Assembly (NCBI GenBank): GCA_002470465.1
Contig: DKMD01000040.1
Span: 28,006 to 92,005, forward strand
Length of the DNA: 64,000 bases
Direction: 5' to 3'
Origin: Pluralibacter sp. UBA7423
Lineage (GTDB): Bacteria > Pseudomonadota > Gammaproteobacteria > Enterobacterales > Enterobacteriaceae
The position numbers and the translations under genes were made by a program. The notes below the pieces were generated by a model that saw nothing but the letters and a program-made list of their open reading frames with translations, was not told the DNA's origin and did not search any database. Shown here piece by piece: positions 35,527-46,647 of the stretch. Position 1 is the first letter of the stretch; each line of letters starts with the position of its first letter.

Positions 35527-35540
35527 GTAAGCGCTTCCAC
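35527..35540. promoter_or_regulatory. GalR/LacI-type operator upstream of ytfQ
   Basis: GTAAGCGCTTCCAC resembles the GalR/GalS operator form GTGNAANCGNTTNCAC. GalR control of ytfQ has been reported for E. coli. It lies between ytfQ and the divergent ppa. Confidence 0.5.
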
Positions 35541-35657
35541 AGCTTTATTCATCAAGCGGCTGGCTTTATGGATTTTTCACCTGGTTAAAGGCTCTGAAAA
35601 ACGACGCGAAGGCAAGCCAGGACTGAAAAGAAGCGAAGACATTTAGGTTGAGTTGGC

Positions 35658-35663
35658 TATAAT
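35658..35663 (+). promoter_or_regulatory. -10 element of ppa
   Basis: A perfect TATAAT stands 40 nt before the ppa start. The -35 region (GAAGAC at 17 bp) is poor. Confidence 0.5.
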
Positions 35664-35703
35664 ACCGGGCACTTGGTTGCTATACATTTTTAAGGAATCC
35701 GAC

Positions 35704-36231
35704 ATGAGCTTACTCAACGTCCCTGCGGGCAAAGAGCTGCCAGAAGACATCTACGTTGTTATCGAAATTCCTGCTAACGCAGATCCAATCAAATACGAAA
35801 TCGACAAAGACACCGGTGCGCTGTTCGTGGACCGCTTCATGTCTACCGCGATGTTCTATCCGTGCAACTACGGCTACATCAACCACACCCTGTCTCTGGA
35901 CGGTGACCCGGTTGATGTTCTGGTTCCAACGCCATATCCACTGCAGCCGGGCTCCGTGATTCGCTGCCGTCCGGTTGGCGTCCTGAAGATGACCGACGAA
36001 GCCGGTGAAGATGCGAAGCTGGTTGCCGTACCGCACACCAAACTGAGCAAAGAGTACGATCACATTAAAGATGTGAACGACCTGCCAGAACTGCTGAAAG
36101 CCCAGATCGCTCACTTCTTCGAGCACTACAAAGATCTGGAAAAAGGCAAATGGGTGAAAGTGGAAGGCTGGGACAACGCTGAAGCTGCAAAAGCAGAAAT
36201 CATCGCCTCCTTCGAGCGCGCGAAGAAGTAA
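35704..36231 (+). CDS. ppa: Inorganic pyrophosphatase
   Basis: Soluble family I pyrophosphatase that hydrolyses pyrophosphate to phosphate and pulls biosynthetic reactions forward. The 175-residue protein has the active-site loop DGDPVDVLV with metal-binding aspartates and the [19 protein letters not shown] substrate region. It matches E. coli Ppa almost fully. ATG 35704 is chosen for TAAGGAATCC ahead of it and the conserved MSLLNVPAG start. A terminator follows directly. Confidence 0.98.
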   Translation: MSLLNVPAGKELPEDIYVVIEIPANADPIKYEIDKDTGALFVDRFMSTAMFYPCNYGYINHTLSLDGDPVDVLVPTPYPLQPGSVIRCRPVGVLKMTDEAGEDAKLVAVPHTKLSKEYDHIKDVNDLPELLKAQIAHFFEHYKDLEKGKWVKVEGWDNAEAAKAEIIASFERAKK

Positions 36232-36246
36232 TTCTTTTCGTGATAA

Positions 36247-36275
36247 AAAACACCGCCTCCGGGCGGTGTTTTTTA
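36247..36275 (+). terminator. Intrinsic terminator of ppa
   Basis: AACACCGCC-TCCG-GGCGGTGTT stem with a T-run after it, 19 nt past the stop codon. Confidence 0.93.
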
Positions 36276-36286
36276 TTGTGCACAAA

Positions 36287-36316
36287 AAGTCACGCCACCC
36301 GAAGGTGGCGTGACTT
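36287..36316 (-). terminator. Intrinsic terminator of the tamA-tamB-ytfP operon
   Basis: Perfect 13-bp stem AAGTCACGCCACC/GGTGGCGTGACTT with a 4-nt loop; on the minus strand it runs into TTTTTG. It starts 3 nt after the ytfP stop codon. Confidence 0.88.
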
Positions 36317-36318
36317 AG

Positions 36319-36663
36319 TCAGAACTTATCTTTATCCAGCCAGTTGCCGGTATCGATTCGGGTGAAGCCGTCTACCGGACGCTGATAGACGTACATCCAC
36401 GCGCTGCCGTACGGCGTCTGAATCAGGTAGCGGGCGTACTCACCACCTTTGGTACGCAGCGCATCAAGCTCGGCGAGCGTCGAGGCGTCGATTCGATAAA
36501 CTTCACCTGCTACTGTTCCTTCACCGGGAACCGCGCCTGGATAGTGGCCCAGGCTGTAGAGCTGATAGTTATCGACGCTGTGATCGCCCAGCCACTGAGC
36601 GTTGGTCATCCAGTGGCTGTTGCCCTGTTTGCGCCGTAAACTGCCGTAAACAAATATTCGCAT
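36319..36663 (-). CDS. ytfP: Gamma-glutamylcyclotransferase-fold protein YtfP
   Basis: 114 residues with the AIG2/GGCT-fold start MRIFVYGSLRRKQGNSHWM; the VYGSL loop forms the ligand pocket in the family. The true substrate of YtfP is not established. It starts 2 nt after the tamB stop codon, so the three genes tamA, tamB and ytfP are one operon. Sequence matches E. coli YtfP. Confidence 0.95.
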   Translation of the reverse strand: MRIFVYGSLRRKQGNSHWMTNAQWLGDHSVDNYQLYSLGHYPGAVPGEGTVAGEVYRIDASTLAELDALRTKGGEYARYLIQTPYGSAWMYVYQRPVDGFTRIDTGNWLDKDKF

Positions 36664-36665
36664 TG

Positions 36666-39600
36666 CTAAAACTCGAACTGATAGAGCAGATCAAGTGCCT
36701 GGTCTATGCCAGACACCGCTTCCAGATATAGCTTGGGCATCAGACGGTAGCGTAGCGTGAGTGTTGCCAGAGAGTCAAAAATTCCCACGCCATATTTCAC
36801 CTGCAATCCTGGAGCGATGTAGCCGCTCACCACAACCTGTGAGGAGTCGCCCACCCCGGCAGTATCCAGGGCCAGATTGCTGACGCCAAACGTCTCGCCG
36901 ATTTTACCCACAATCTGCCCACTTTGTGCAACCCCTAGTCCGACCAGCGCTGACGTCATCGCCGCGCCGTCCCCCTGCTGGCTGTCGAGCCCCTGCCCGC
37001 GAAGCAGATACGAAAGCGCCGCCTGCTGCGACATTGCCGGGTCGGAGAAGATTTCGGCCTTCGGCTGATCCGCCAGCCCGGTCACGCGTACGCCCGCGGT
37101 GACGTTATCTTCCGTGGCATCCGGGTTACGAATTGCTTCAATATTCAGCATCGGCCGATCCGGCGGGCCGGAGAACAGCAGGATGCCTTTACGCACGATC
37201 AAATCCTGCCCATAGGCGTGGAAGCGCCCTTGCGGGATGTTGATCTGGCCATTCAGACCCAGACCGTGCTTGTCCTGAGCCACTTTCAGATCGCCCGTCA
37301 GGCGCGCCTTCAGGCCGAACGCGTCCAGGCGCACGTTGTTACCGACGTGAATAGTCAGATTGCTGTTGATCGGAATGCCCGCCGTTTGCGGATTAACCGG
37401 CTTCAGGTCTTTGTCGAGCATGACTTCATCACTGGAGACGCCGACGGCGCTCTCCGGCACGTCATGCACCACGATGCGCGCCCACGGTACATCCACGTTG
37501 CCATCCAGCGTAAACAGGCTCGGCGTTGCGGTGAAGACCACGTCCGGCGACACATCAAGGCGAACCATTGGCGGTACGGTGATGCGCACCCGACTGCCTT
37601 TTGCCGCCACCTGCGCGCGCCAGTTGTCTATTTGCGTCCAGTCGGCGTTACCGCTGAGGCTAATTTGCCCCTGCTGGGTGGCAATTACGCCATCGAGCGT
37701 CGAGCGCGTGCCGTTGAAGTTCATCGCCACCCGGCTCGGCTGCATGTCAAACGGCATAAAGTTACCGTCGATATCCAGACCGGTCAGCGCCAGCTGTCCG
37801 AACAGCTGCGGGCTCTGAACGTTCCCCCCAAGGCGCAGGTTCGCATTCAGAGTTCCCGCGGCCTTTTCCCCACGTGCGAAAATCGGGTTGATCATCGCCA
37901 GAGAGAAGTTACGGATATTCACGTTGCCGCCGAGATTGCGCCGCCCCTGCGGATCGGTCACTTCAACCTGTCCGTCAAGCTGGCCGTTGTTGGTCAGGCG
38001 AATCATCCAGCCCAGCTGAGCACGATTATTGTGCAGATCGGCGTTCAGGTTAAGCGTGTCAAAGGCTACCGGCAGCGCCGCGTCGTTCACCGTCTGCGTG
38101 ACCTTTACGTTACGTCCGCTGAGCGTCACTTTGCCCTGCGGCAGACCCGGTTTGGTCGCATCCCAGCTCACATCCGCATTGCCAGTGAACACGCCGCTCG
38201 CCTGCGTTTCTTCCGGCATAAACGGCTTGAGCATGGCTAAATCAAAGCGGTTAAGATTGACCACCGCCCGCCCGGTCTCACCGGCATCAATGGTTTGCGG
38301 CACGCACAGCTCTGCGTTCGGGTTCGTCCAGCAGTGAGGCCCGATGCTGATTTTCTGCTCTTTATTGCGGAAATCGAGCGTAATGGCGCGCGAGAGCGAC
38401 ACGAGCCCAACCGGCGTCTGGAAGCGGGTATTGCTGAGCGTCCCTTTCCAGCGCTCTTCTTTACGGTCAAAGCTGCCCGCCAAATCAAGCTGGCCGGACA
38501 CCGGCTCGCCCTGAACACGCAGCTCCAGCTTGTGCTGTTTCTCATCGCCTTTCGCGGACAGCAGCACCTGCCTGATATTGACGCCGGGCTGCGCAATACC
38601 GTTCACACGCACATCGAGGTTACCGCCAATCTGGTCGGTGGATTTCACGTCGCCTTTGATCGAAGCCTGAGCGACGGAAATCTCCTGCCAGCGCAGGTTG
38701 CGGGCAGTGATATCCGCCAGCAGCTGCGGCGCATCGACGGTGCCGCGAACCTTCAGCAGACCTTTGGCCGTGCCGCCGAGGCCCGGAAGCGCGTTATCCA
38801 GCCCCGGCGCATCGATGGTCGCATCCAGGTTCAGCTCCTTCACGCCCAGTTCGCCCTTCACGTCGGCGCTGTTGCGCCCAAGCTCCAGATGGAGCCCCGG
38901 TATTTTCCATTGCAGATAGCTGTTGCCCGAAAGCTTACCGTCAACGTTTACTTTATTTTGCTTCACGTTGCCGGTGAGCTTAAGTTCCGGCACGTCCACC
39001 TGCCAGCTGCCGCCATACAGGCTGCCGGTGGTTTTGATGCTGCCGTTAAGCTTTGCAGGCCAGTCCGGCATTTCTTTAGCGGTATTGATGCCGTTTAGCG
39101 TCAGCGCACCGCGCCAACTGATCGCCTGCTGCCAGTCCAGCAGCGCCTTGAGCTCCGTTTTCCCTTCCAGCGCCGCGATGGTCAGCTTATCGAGATTCAC
39201 CTGCAGCTCATTGCCTTTAGCATCCAGCGTGATAGTTGCCGGAGGCACATCCTGTCCTTTCACCGCCGTGCGGAACGACAGCGTGTAGTCGGTCATTTTG
39301 CCGCTGAGCTTCAGCTTCAGGTCATCGGCCTGATACTGTTTCGCGCCGGTAAACGGCCAGTAAAGCTGCTTGCTCAGCACTTCCAGATTCAGCGGCAGCC
39401 CGGCTTCGGCGAGCTGCGCCTGCGCCCGAATGCCAACGTCTACCGGACCAGAGAGATTGATCCCGACGTCGAGCTGCTTGCGCACTTCGCCGCCGATTTT
39501 CATTTTGATCTTCTCGCCCTTCACCGGGTCGATATTCAGGGTGCTGTTAAGGGTTAAATCGACCGGCCAGCTGTCCTGAAGTTTTGCCGTGCCGGTGGCG

Positions 39601-40442
39601 TTCACCGTGCCCTGGCTGGAGTCAACGTCCAGCGCGTCCAGCTTCATGTCGCCGTCAATGCTGCTGACTTTAAGCAGCATTTTGTAGACGGTAAGGTCGG
39701 TGTCACCCGTCAGCCTAAGCTGCTCACCGCGAAATTCCTCAATATTCAGATTGAGCGGCAGATGCACGTCGGTCATTTCTGGCAGCACCGGCTTCGAGAA
39801 GAGTTCCTTCATCGTCTCACCGAGCGTTTTTTCATCCGGCTTCGGCTTCTCGATTTTCGGCTCAACCACCTGTTCCTGCGCCACGTTAGCCACTTTCGGT
39901 AGGGCGATAAGCAGCCCCTGTAGCGAGGTCGGCGTCAGCGTCAGGTTTTTATCCTGCCAGTTAAGGCCGGAGGTGAAATCCATCACCGACACGGTGGTGT
40001 CGTCGATTTTGATATTCACGTTATTCAGCGCAACCCGGCTCAGGGTTATCGGGTACGGCGTGGAGAGGTTCAGCGGCCCGCTGTCCTCTTCCGTCGCGGG
40101 TGCTGACGGCGGCATTTTTTTGCTGTCGATCGCCACGTTCACGTTTGAAAGCGACAGATCGTTCACGCACAGGCTGCTTTTCCACAGGCAGGCAGTATTC
40201 ACCGCCAGATGGAACTGCCCCGCGTCTACCGCCACGCCTGGCTGCTCATAGCGCAGGTTTTTAACCGTTAAATCCTTCCAGCCGCCGACCACCTGGCCGA
40301 TGGAAAGGCCGGGCACCCAGCGGTCCGCGGCTTTGAAAACCAGATGCAGCCCGGTCGTGGTCCCCACCAGGAATGCCACCGTGCCCAGCAGCAGAATGAG
40401 GAATACCAGTACGCCGAGGCTAATCTTCTTCCATAAACTCAT
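36666..40442 (-). CDS. tamB: Translocation and assembly module subunit TamB
   Basis: 1258-residue AsmA-like protein anchored in the inner membrane by its N-terminal helix ([20 protein letters not shown]) and spanning the periplasm as a long beta-rich groove. The C-terminal DUF490 domain contacts TamA. It works in outer-membrane protein assembly and in lipid transport between the membranes. The length is within one residue of E. coli TamB. The start overlaps the tamA stop by 4 nt. No break in frame is seen. Confidence 0.97.
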   Translation of the reverse strand: MSLWKKISLGVLVFLILLLGTVAFLVGTTTGLHLVFKAADRWVPGLSIGQVVGGWKDLTVKNLRYEQPGVAVDAGQFHLAVNTACLWKSSLCVNDLSLSNVNVAIDSKKMPPSAPATEEDSGPLNLSTPYPITLSRVALNNVNIKIDDTTVSVMDFTSGLNWQDKNLTLTPTSLQGLLIALPKVANVAQEQVVEPKIEKPKPDEKTLGETMKELFSKPVLPEMTDVHLPLNLNIEEFRGEQLRLTGDTDLTVYKMLLKVSSIDGDMKLDALDVDSSQGTVNATGTAKLQDSWPVDLTLNSTLNIDPVKGEKIKMKIGGEVRKQLDVGINLSGPVDVGIRAQAQLAEAGLPLNLEVLSKQLYWPFTGAKQYQADDLKLKLSGKMTDYTLSFRTAVKGQDVPPATITLDAKGNELQVNLDKLTIAALEGKTELKALLDWQQAISWRGALTLNGINTAKEMPDWPAKLNGSIKTTGSLYGGSWQVDVPELKLTGNVKQNKVNVDGKLSGNSYLQWKIPGLHLELGRNSADVKGELGVKELNLDATIDAPGLDNALPGLGGTAKGLLKVRGTVDAPQLLADITARNLRWQEISVAQASIKGDVKSTDQIGGNLDVRVNGIAQPGVNIRQVLLSAKGDEKQHKLELRVQGEPVSGQLDLAGSFDRKEERWKGTLSNTRFQTPVGLVSLSRAITLDFRNKEQKISIGPHCWTNPNAELCVPQTIDAGETGRAVVNLNRFDLAMLKPFMPEETQASGVFTGNADVSWDATKPGLPQGKVTLSGRNVKVTQTVNDAALPVAFDTLNLNADLHNNRAQLGWMIRLTNNGQLDGQVEVTDPQGRRNLGGNVNIRNFSLAMINPIFARGEKAAGTLNANLRLGGNVQSPQLFGQLALTGLDIDGNFMPFDMQPSRVAMNFNGTRSTLDGVIATQQGQISLSGNADWTQIDNWRAQVAAKGSRVRITVPPMVRLDVSPDVVFTATPSLFTLDGNVDVPWARIVVHDVPESAVGVSSDEVMLDKDLKPVNPQTAGIPINSNLTIHVGNNVRLDAFGLKARLTGDLKVAQDKHGLGLNGQINIPQGRFHAYGQDLIVRKGILLFSGPPDRPMLNIEAIRNPDATEDNVTAGVRVTGLADQPKAEIFSDPAMSQQAALSYLLRGQGLDSQQGDGAAMTSALVGLGVAQSGQIVGKIGETFGVSNLALDTAGVGDSSQVVVSGYIAPGLQVKYGVGIFDSLATLTLRYRLMPKLYLEAVSGIDQALDLLYQFEF

Positions 40443-42172
40443 AATTCTGGCCCCAGACCGATGTAGAACTGTAACCCGTGCTCGTCTTTGTCACCGACCG
40501 GCACCGCCAGGTCGAGCTTGATGGGCCCGACCGGAGACTGCCAGCGCACGCCGACGCCCGCGCCGGTTTTAAAATCGTCATCGCGGAAGTCGTTTACCGC
40601 TTCGCCGCTGTCGACGAACATCGCCCCCCACCATTTACCGGTCACGTTGTACTGGTACTCCAGCGAGCCCGTCGCCAAACGCGATGCCCCGGTAAGCTTG
40701 CCGTTATCGTCTTTCGGTGAGATCGACTGGTATTTATAGCCGCGAATGCTGCGATCGCCCCCGGCGAAGAAGCGCAGGTCCGGCGGCACTCTGTCGAAGT
40801 CGCCGGTTTCGATCCAGCCAAGGTTGCCGCGCACCACAAAGCGGTGGCGATCGTAAAGGGTGCGAATCCAGGTGTTTTGCGCCTGAATAACGGCGAAGTC
40901 AACGTCCGATCCCCACGCGGTGTTCGATACATCGACCGAATAGCGCTGGGAATCGCCCCACGTCGGCATCAGGCCGCCACGCGAGCGGGTGCGGCTTATC
41001 ATCACGCCCGGATAAAGCAGCATGGTGGTGTTGGTGACGTCCGCCTGGGTAAAGTGAGAAAGGCTCCAGCGCAGGTTAATCGCACGCTGCCAGCCGCTGG
41101 AAAGATCCCAGTAGCGCGACACGCCGAGCGTAGTGGAGTCCGATTCGGTATCGTTCAGATCGGTGCGCTTAAAGCCACCCTGCAGCAAATAATACTGTTC
41201 GAGTGGGTTCTTCAGCAGCGGCACTTTATAAGAGAAATCGAGCTGCTGCTCCGGTGCGGAAAGGCTTACGGACGAGGTCAGACTGTGGCCGTAGGAGTTG
41301 ATCCATGGCTTGTTCCATGACGCTTTAACGCGCGGGCCTACGTCGGTGGAATAGCCAACCCCGGTTTCAATCGTGTTCCGGGTGCGCGGCGATACCACGC
41401 CTTCCAGCGGCAGAACTTTCGTTTTTCGCGCTTTATCAAATTCCGGCGCCACCACCACGGAGTTGAACCAGCCTGTCGCCGAGAGACGGCGGTTGAGCTC
41501 GGCCAGATCGTCGGAGGTGTAGTAATCCCCTTCCTTAAACGGAATCAGATTTTGCAGATAGCGGTCCTGAATCTGCGATCCCTGGAACGTCACCGGCCCG
41601 AAGCGATAGCGTTCGCCGCTGTCGTAGTCGATGTCCCAGAACGCCTGATGGCGGTCAAGGGAAACGCCAAGCTGGCTCTTTTTGAATTCGCTGTCGAAGT
41701 AACCTTTGCGCAGCGAGACGCTGGTAAGATCTTTCTTGAAACCGTCGTAATCGCCGTGGTTAAGGATAGTCCCGACGGCAGGTCGCTTTTTCAGCAAATC
41801 CAGATAATCGCGATCGGTTCGCGCCCCGCCGCGTAAAATCACGTCGGTGCCACCAATGCGAACGGGTTCGCCCGGCGTAACGTGAGCCATCAGCACCTGG
41901 CGGCCCTTGGCCGGCGCAGGCTTCAGCTCAAAATCAATCTGCGGTTCGTAATAGCCGAGCGCCTTCAGCCCTTCGCGGATAGCGTCATCGACGCGCGCGC
42001 GGAAACGGCGATCCGGCGTCACCTCGTCGCTCTCGATGGTGGACAGCTGTGCGCGCACGTTCTTCAGCAGCTCTCCGTCAAGCCCATCTACCTGTAAACG
42101 TATGTTTGCCGCTCCGGCAACACCACTGACCAGCAACAGGCTGGCCCAACAAAATTGGCGAATTTGTGGCAC
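40439..42172 (-). CDS. tamA: Outer-membrane assembly factor TamA
   Basis: Omp85-family protein of 577 residues, the E. coli length. It has a signal peptide (cut near [14 protein letters not shown]), three POTRA domains (to about 265) and a C-terminal 16-strand barrel with the [13 protein letters not shown] lock motif. The start is set at GTG 42172, giving [18 protein letters not shown] lies 6 nt before it. An upstream TTG in frame at 42184 would place the ribosome site inside the gene and is rejected. It is first in tamA-tamB-ytfP and divergent from msrA. Confidence 0.95.
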   Translation of the reverse strand: MPQIRQFCWASLLLVSGVAGAANIRLQVDGLDGELLKNVRAQLSTIESDEVTPDRRFRARVDDAIREGLKALGYYEPQIDFELKPAPAKGRQVLMAHVTPGEPVRIGGTDVILRGGARTDRDYLDLLKKRPAVGTILNHGDYDGFKKDLTSVSLRKGYFDSEFKKSQLGVSLDRHQAFWDIDYDSGERYRFGPVTFQGSQIQDRYLQNLIPFKEGDYYTSDDLAELNRRLSATGWFNSVVVAPEFDKARKTKVLPLEGVVSPRTRNTIETGVGYSTDVGPRVKASWNKPWINSYGHSLTSSVSLSAPEQQLDFSYKVPLLKNPLEQYYLLQGGFKRTDLNDTESDSTTLGVSRYWDLSSGWQRAINLRWSLSHFTQADVTNTTMLLYPGVMISRTRSRGGLMPTWGDSQRYSVDVSNTAWGSDVDFAVIQAQNTWIRTLYDRHRFVVRGNLGWIETGDFDRVPPDLRFFAGGDRSIRGYKYQSISPKDDNGKLTGASRLATGSLEYQYNVTGKWWGAMFVDSGEAVNDFRDDDFKTGAGVGVRWQSPVGPIKLDLAVPVGDKDEHGLQFYIGLGPEL

Positions 42173-42387
42173 GTCTTCTCCCAAAAAGTCCTTGTTTCCA
42201 CCCCGTCAGGAAACACAATGCCGATCTACTGCTTAACAAAATTCCAACACGTTCGGTTGAAAAAAATCGATCCAACTCAATATTATTTCTTATGTCTAAC
42301 TCTAGTCGTGTTCACGGCCTTTATTGTGTTCAAAGAGAGGCGCTGTGACAACCTTAACCCCAATTTCCTTTATCCGGAGGCCATCCC

Positions 42388-43029
42388 GTGAGTCTATTTG
42401 ATAAGAAAACCCTTGTTTCGCAGGCGGATGCGCTACCCGGTCGCAATACGCCAATGCCCGTCGCCACGCTGCACGCCGTTAATGGCCATTCGATGACCAA
42501 CGTCCCGGAAGGCATGGAGATCGCTCTGTTTGCCATGGGTTGTTTCTGGGGAGTGGAGCGCCTCTTCTGGCAGTTGCCCGGCGTGTATAGTACCGCTGCG
42601 GGCTACACCGGAGGCTATACGCCGAATCCGACTTATCGTGAAGTGTGTTCAGGCCAGACCGGCCATGCCGAAGCCGTACGCGTGGTATATAACCCGGCAG
42701 TCATCAGCTATGAACAGCTGTTGCAGGTGTTCTGGGAGAACCACGACCCGGCGCAGGGCATGCGTCAGGGGAACGATCAGGGCACACAGTACCGCTCGGC
42801 GATTTACCCTCTGACTCCTGAACAGGACAAAGCTGCGCACGAGAGCCTTGAGCGTTTCCAGGCGGCGATGCGCGAAGCCCAGGACGATCGCACCATCACC
42901 ACCGAAATCGCTACCGCTAAACCTTTCTATTACGCGGAAGACGATCACCAGCAGTACCTGCATAAGAACCCGTACGGCTACTGCGGTATCGGCGGAATCG
43001 GGGTGTGCTTACCGCCACAGCTTGCCTGA
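42388..43029 (+). CDS. msrA: Peptide methionine sulfoxide reductase MsrA
   Basis: Repairs oxidised methionine (the S-sulfoxide) in proteins. The 213-residue sequence has the catalytic [11 protein letters not shown] motif with Cys52 and the two resolving cysteines near the end, Cys199 and Cys207 ([15 protein letters not shown]). The start is GTG at 42388 after CCGGAGG. The sequence matches E. coli MsrA, as does its place divergent from tamA. Confidence 0.98.
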   Translation: MSLFDKKTLVSQADALPGRNTPMPVATLHAVNGHSMTNVPEGMEIALFAMGCFWGVERLFWQLPGVYSTAAGYTGGYTPNPTYREVCSGQTGHAEAVRVVYNPAVISYEQLLQVFWENHDPAQGMRQGNDQGTQYRSAIYPLTPEQDKAAHESLERFQAAMREAQDDRTITTEIATAKPFYYAEDDHQQYLHKNPYGYCGIGGIGVCLPPQLA

Positions 43030-43117
43030 GGCCTGAACTTGCCATCGCAACGCCGGGGCGCAAAGTTAAGCCTCTGGCGAATTTACAGTCCCTTACGCTA
43101 TACTATCCCACGATATT

Positions 43118-43148
43118 ACCGGTCCAGCGCCTTCGGACCGGTTTTTTT
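43118..43148 (+). terminator. Rho-independent terminator between msrA and ytfL
   Basis: ACCGGTCC-N9-GGACCGGT stem followed by TTTTTT. It may simply end msrA, but a -10-like TATACT lies about 20 nt before it, so it could also sit in the ytfL leader as an attenuator. Confidence 0.8.
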
Positions 43149-43220
43149 AAGCGCAATTTCACGCGCAAAAACATCATCAACTATCCTTCCGAGGTTCTGG
43201 CGACAAAAGCCAGAAAAACT

Positions 43221-44558
43221 ATGCTAAACAGTATATTAATCATACTCTGCCTCATCGGCGTCAGTGCGTTTTTCTCAATTTCCGAGATTTCGCTTGCGGC
43301 TTCCCGCAAAATTAAACTGAAGCTGCTCGCCGATGAGGGTAACGTTAACGCTCAACGTGTGCTGAAAATGCAGGAAAACCCCGGTATGTTCTTTACCGTG
43401 GTGCAAATTGGTCTTAACGCCGTTGCTATCCTGGGGGGTATCGTCGGTGACGCCGCCTTCTCTCCGGCCTTCCATACTCTTTTTATCAACTACATGTCCG
43501 CTGAACTGGCCGAGCAGATTAGCTTTGTCCTGTCGTTCGTCCTGGTGACCAGCCTGTTCATTCTGATAGCCGACCTGACCCCGAAACGCATCGGTATGAT
43601 TGCGCCCGAAGCCGTGGCTTTGCGCATCATCAACCCGATGCGCTTCTGCCTTGCCGTCTTCCGCCCGCTGGTGTGGTTCTTCAACGGCATGGCAAACATG
43701 ATATTCCGCCTGTTCAAGCTGCCGATGGTGCGTAAAGACGACATCACCTCCGACGATATCTACGCCGTTGTCGAAGCCGGTGCGCTGGCAGGCGTGCTGC
43801 GTAAGCAGGAACACGAGCTGATTGAGAACGTGTTTGAACTCGAATCACGCACCGTGCCGTCTTCGATGACCTCGCGCGAAAACGTCATCTGGTTTGATTT
43901 AAACGAAGATGAACAAAGCCTGAAAAACAAAGTGGCCGAGCATCCGCACTCTAAGTTCCTGGTGTGTAAAGAAGATATCGACCACATCATCGGTTATGTG
44001 GATTCCAAAGACCTGCTGAACCGCGTGCTGGCCAATCAGAGCCTGATGCTGACCAGCGGCGTGCAGATCCGCAATACGCTGATCGTGCCGGATACGCTGA
44101 CGCTCTCAGAAGCGCTGGAAAGTTTCAAAACCGCCGGTGAAGACTTCGCGGTGATCATGAACGAATATGCGCTGGTTGTGGGTATCATCACTCTGAACGA
44201 CGTGATGACCACGCTGATGGGTGACCTGGTCGGCCAGGGCCTGGAAGAGCAGATTGTTGCCCGCGATGAAAACTCATGGCTCGTTGATGGCGGCACGCCA
44301 ATCGACGACGTGATGCGCGTGCTGGATATCGACGAATTCCCGCAGTCGGGCAACTACGAAACCATCGGCGGGTTCATGATGTTTATGCTGCGTAAGATCC
44401 CGAAACGTACCGACTTCGTGAAGTTCTCCGGCTATAAGTTCGAAGTGGTGGATATCGACAACTTCCGTATCGACCAGCTGCTGGTCACCCGCATCGACAG
44501 CAAGCCAACGGTGCTGGCACCGAAGCTGCCGGACGCGGAGGAGAAAGGCGCGGCGTAA
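43221..44558 (+). CDS. ytfL: CNNM/CorC-type membrane protein YtfL
   Basis: 445-residue inner-membrane protein with an N-terminal DUF21/CNNM domain (about 1-195, four membrane segments), a pair of CBS domains (about 205-330) and a C-terminal CorC/HlyC-type domain. Such proteins are linked to divalent-cation or other ion export, and YtfL has been linked to putrescine export in E. coli. The start MLNSILIILCLIGVSAFF at 43221 matches E. coli; the longer upstream frame does not. The gene ends before a strong terminator. Confidence 0.95.
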   Translation: MLNSILIILCLIGVSAFFSISEISLAASRKIKLKLLADEGNVNAQRVLKMQENPGMFFTVVQIGLNAVAILGGIVGDAAFSPAFHTLFINYMSAELAEQISFVLSFVLVTSLFILIADLTPKRIGMIAPEAVALRIINPMRFCLAVFRPLVWFFNGMANMIFRLFKLPMVRKDDITSDDIYAVVEAGALAGVLRKQEHELIENVFELESRTVPSSMTSRENVIWFDLNEDEQSLKNKVAEHPHSKFLVCKEDIDHIIGYVDSKDLLNRVLANQSLMLTSGVQIRNTLIVPDTLTLSEALESFKTAGEDFAVIMNEYALVVGIITLNDVMTTLMGDLVGQGLEEQIVARDENSWLVDGGTPIDDVMRVLDIDEFPQSGNYETIGGFMMFMLRKIPKRTDFVKFSGYKFEVVDIDNFRIDQLLVTRIDSKPTVLAPKLPDAEEKGAA

Positions 44559-44580
44559 GGTTTCCGGCCCTACAAACATC

Positions 44581-44608
44581 AACGGCTCCCATCGGGAGCC
44601 GTTTTTTT
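44581..44608 (+). terminator. Intrinsic terminator of ytfL
   Basis: AACGGCTCCC-ATC-GGGAGCCGTT stem followed by a T-run. Confidence 0.93.
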
Positions 44609-44633
44609 ACGTTACTGCATAGCACGTTGCTGA

Positions 44634-44840
44634 TTACGCCATCTCAGTTTGCAGACGCATAACCTGACGGTTGATTTCGGACATCACGGAAAGATGCTGC
44701 TTGTCCTTCACTTTTGGGATAAGGATCTTGCCCTTATCAAACTCAAAAGCGCCAACGTCCTTGATGTACAACCGTCCACGAAACAGGATCTTCACGTACT
44801 TCGCCACCTGAAGCGGGTTGTACTTTTGGAAAATTTTCAT
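44634..44840 (-). CDS. ytfK: Stringent-response activator YtfK
   Basis: 68-residue DUF1107 protein. E. coli YtfK binds SpoT and shifts it toward (p)ppGpp synthesis in phosphate or fatty-acid starvation. The sequence [19 protein letters not shown] and the rest differ from E. coli at only a few places. ATG 44840 follows AGGAGACAACA; a longer frame to 44879 is rejected. A Pho-box-like sequence lies about 125 nt upstream, which would fit the PhoB control reported for E. coli. Confidence 0.95.
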   Translation of the reverse strand: MKIFQKYNPLQVAKYVKILFRGRLYIKDVGAFEFDKGKILIPKVKDKQHLSVMSEINRQVMRLQTEMA

Positions 44841-45161
44841 TGTTGTCTCCTGCTGAGTCTTACACCCTTGCGAGTCCACAATCGGCTCCGCGTTCCGGGG
44901 CGCAAAATTAATGCACTAAAACTATAGTCCATATCGACCGGGACACCCAGTCTGTAGAAGTTTATTTACCGTTTGATGACAAAATTTAAGAATTATCTTT
45001 TCAGAATGACTATAAAGGCAGTATAAACCTTCATTTTCTCACGGTTATGTGCGTTCACCCGCAAACTGGCATCACGCTTGCGGGAAAACCTCATCATTCG
45101 CACTTATGATTAAAACAAAACCCTAAGTGGTCGGATCACCTGCATACAATAAGGAAACATC
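44841..45161. other. Divergent ytfK/ytfJ promoter region
   Basis: 321 nt without a gene, AT-rich in the middle. Besides the Pho-box-like site, a minus-strand TATAGT at about 44922-44927 is a possible ytfK -10 element with no good -35. Confidence 0.5.
44965..44982 (-). promoter_or_regulatory. Pho-box-like site upstream of ytfK
   Basis: The minus strand reads TTGTCAT-CAAA-CGGTAAA, a two-half PhoB-type layout (7-4-7) with one mismatch in the first half and more in the second. Weak on sequence alone; reported PhoB control of ytfK in E. coli raises it. Confidence 0.35.
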
Positions 45162-45719
45162 ATGACTCTACGTAAGCTGATGGCAGTTTCATGCCTGCTG
45201 TTCCCGCTGATGGCCTCGGCGCACAACCTGAAAACCGGAGAGCGCGTTCCGGCGGTAGGCGTCGCCGACCGCGGTGAACTCATTCTCAATAATGATGAGT
45301 TTAGCTATAAAAACTGGAATAGCTCGCAGCTCGCCGGGAAAGTGAGAGTTGTACAACATATTGCCGGTCGTACATCTGCCAAAGAGAAAAATGCCGCGCT
45401 GATTGAAGCGATCAAGACCGCAAAATTCCCGCATGATAAGTACCAGACCACCACCATCGTGAACACCGATGATGCGATTCCCGGCTCGGGCATGTTCGTG
45501 CGCAGCAGCCTTGAGAGCAATAAAAAGCTCTATCCGTGGTCGCAGTTTATCGTCGACAGCAACGGCGTGGTGCGCAGCGCCTGGCAGCTCGATGAAGAGA
45601 GCTCCGCGATTATCGTACTCGATAAAAATGGCCGCATTGAATGGGCAAAAGACGGGGCGCTAACCCAGGATGAAGTGCAGCAGGTCATCGCCCTGCTGCA
45701 TAAGCTGTTAGCTCAGTAG
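45162..45719 (+). CDS. ytfJ: YtfJ family periplasmic protein
   Basis: 185 residues with a signal peptide ([20 protein letters not shown], cut before HNLKTGE). The mature part has a thioredoxin-like pattern without a CXXC pair. It is conserved in enterics but has no established function. It matches E. coli YtfJ. Its 3' end overlaps the convergent cysQ by 7 nt. Confidence 0.94.
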   Translation: MTLRKLMAVSCLLFPLMASAHNLKTGERVPAVGVADRGELILNNDEFSYKNWNSSQLAGKVRVVQHIAGRTSAKEKNAALIEAIKTAKFPHDKYQTTTIVNTDDAIPGSGMFVRSSLESNKKLYPWSQFIVDSNGVVRSAWQLDEESSAIIVLDKNGRIEWAKDGALTQDEVQQVIALLHKLLAQ

Positions 45720-46456
45720 ATCGATACCCGGAAGCCGGGGTTGAGGAACGATTCACGCGGCGTGTAATCGAGGGTTTTGCCCTGCCAGTCGTGAACGTGC
45801 GCCCCGGCAGCCACCGCCACCGCGTGGCCCGCCGCCGTGTCCCAGATGCTGGTTGGCCCAAAGCGAGGATACAGCTGAGCCTGCCCGTCCGCCACCAGGC
45901 AGAACTTGAGCGAGGAGCCGATCGACGTTGTCTGATGCTCACCCAGCTGCTGCAGATACTCCTGCAGCTCAGAGTCGCCGCCGTGCGAGCGGCTGACCAC
46001 CACCAGCGGCGGACGCGCATCCCGTACCTGAATCTGTTTACGCACGCCGCACTCTTCTTTCCAGGCTTTGCCCTCTTCGGCGCTGTACATCACCTTCATT
46101 ACCGGCGCGTAAACCACGCCCATAACCGGTTTTCCTTTTTCAATCAATGCGATATTAACGGTAAACTCGCCGTTACGCTTAATGAACTCTTTGGTACCGT
46201 CGAGCGGATCGACCAGCCAGTAGCGCTGCCAGTGCTGGCGCACGTCCCAGCCCGGCGGATCCTCTTCTGACAGCACCGGAATATCCGGCGTCAGCGCGCT
46301 TAGCCCTTCAGCAATCACCTTATGGGCCGCGATATCGGCCGCCGTCACCGGAGAGTCATCGGCTTTACTGACCACGTCCATCGGCTTCTCGCCATCGTAG
46401 ACCTGCATAATGGCATCACCTGCTTTCCGTGCAAGCTGACAAACCTGTTCCAACAT
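45713..46456 (-). CDS. cysQ: 3'(2'),5'-bisphosphate nucleotidase CysQ
   Basis: Inositol-monophosphatase-fold enzyme that removes 3'-phosphoadenosine 5'-phosphate produced by sulfate assimilation. The 247 residues have the metal-binding motifs LSEEDPP and [19 protein letters not shown] and the later [15 protein letters not shown]. Sequence and length match E. coli CysQ. It is divergent from cpdB. Confidence 0.97.
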   Translation of the reverse strand: MLEQVCQLARKAGDAIMQVYDGEKPMDVVSKADDSPVTAADIAAHKVIAEGLSALTPDIPVLSEEDPPGWDVRQHWQRYWLVDPLDGTKEFIKRNGEFTVNIALIEKGKPVMGVVYAPVMKVMYSAEEGKAWKEECGVRKQIQVRDARPPLVVVSRSHGGDSELQEYLQQLGEHQTTSIGSSLKFCLVADGQAQLYPRFGPTSIWDTAAGHAVAVAAGAHVHDWQGKTLDYTPRESFLNPGFRVSIY

Positions 46457-46647
46457 ATTCCACCTCGTGTTGAGTAGAGTGGCGTTAACTCGTTGTTTTA
46501 GTTATATCCCATCGCGACAAATTGCGCTATCTGTGAAGCGTTACCCGTTTCATCGCCCCGATTTCTGGCAAGCTTCACATTTCTGTAAGCAACAGGATGT
46601 ATACCCTTTTCTCTTTTGTGCCCCCGATCAATAAAAGGACGCCTCTG

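Noticed and set aside
42173..42184. TTG start four codons upstream of tamA
   Set aside because: The GGGAG ribosome site lies inside this extension and fits the GTG at 42172, which also restores the E. coli length.
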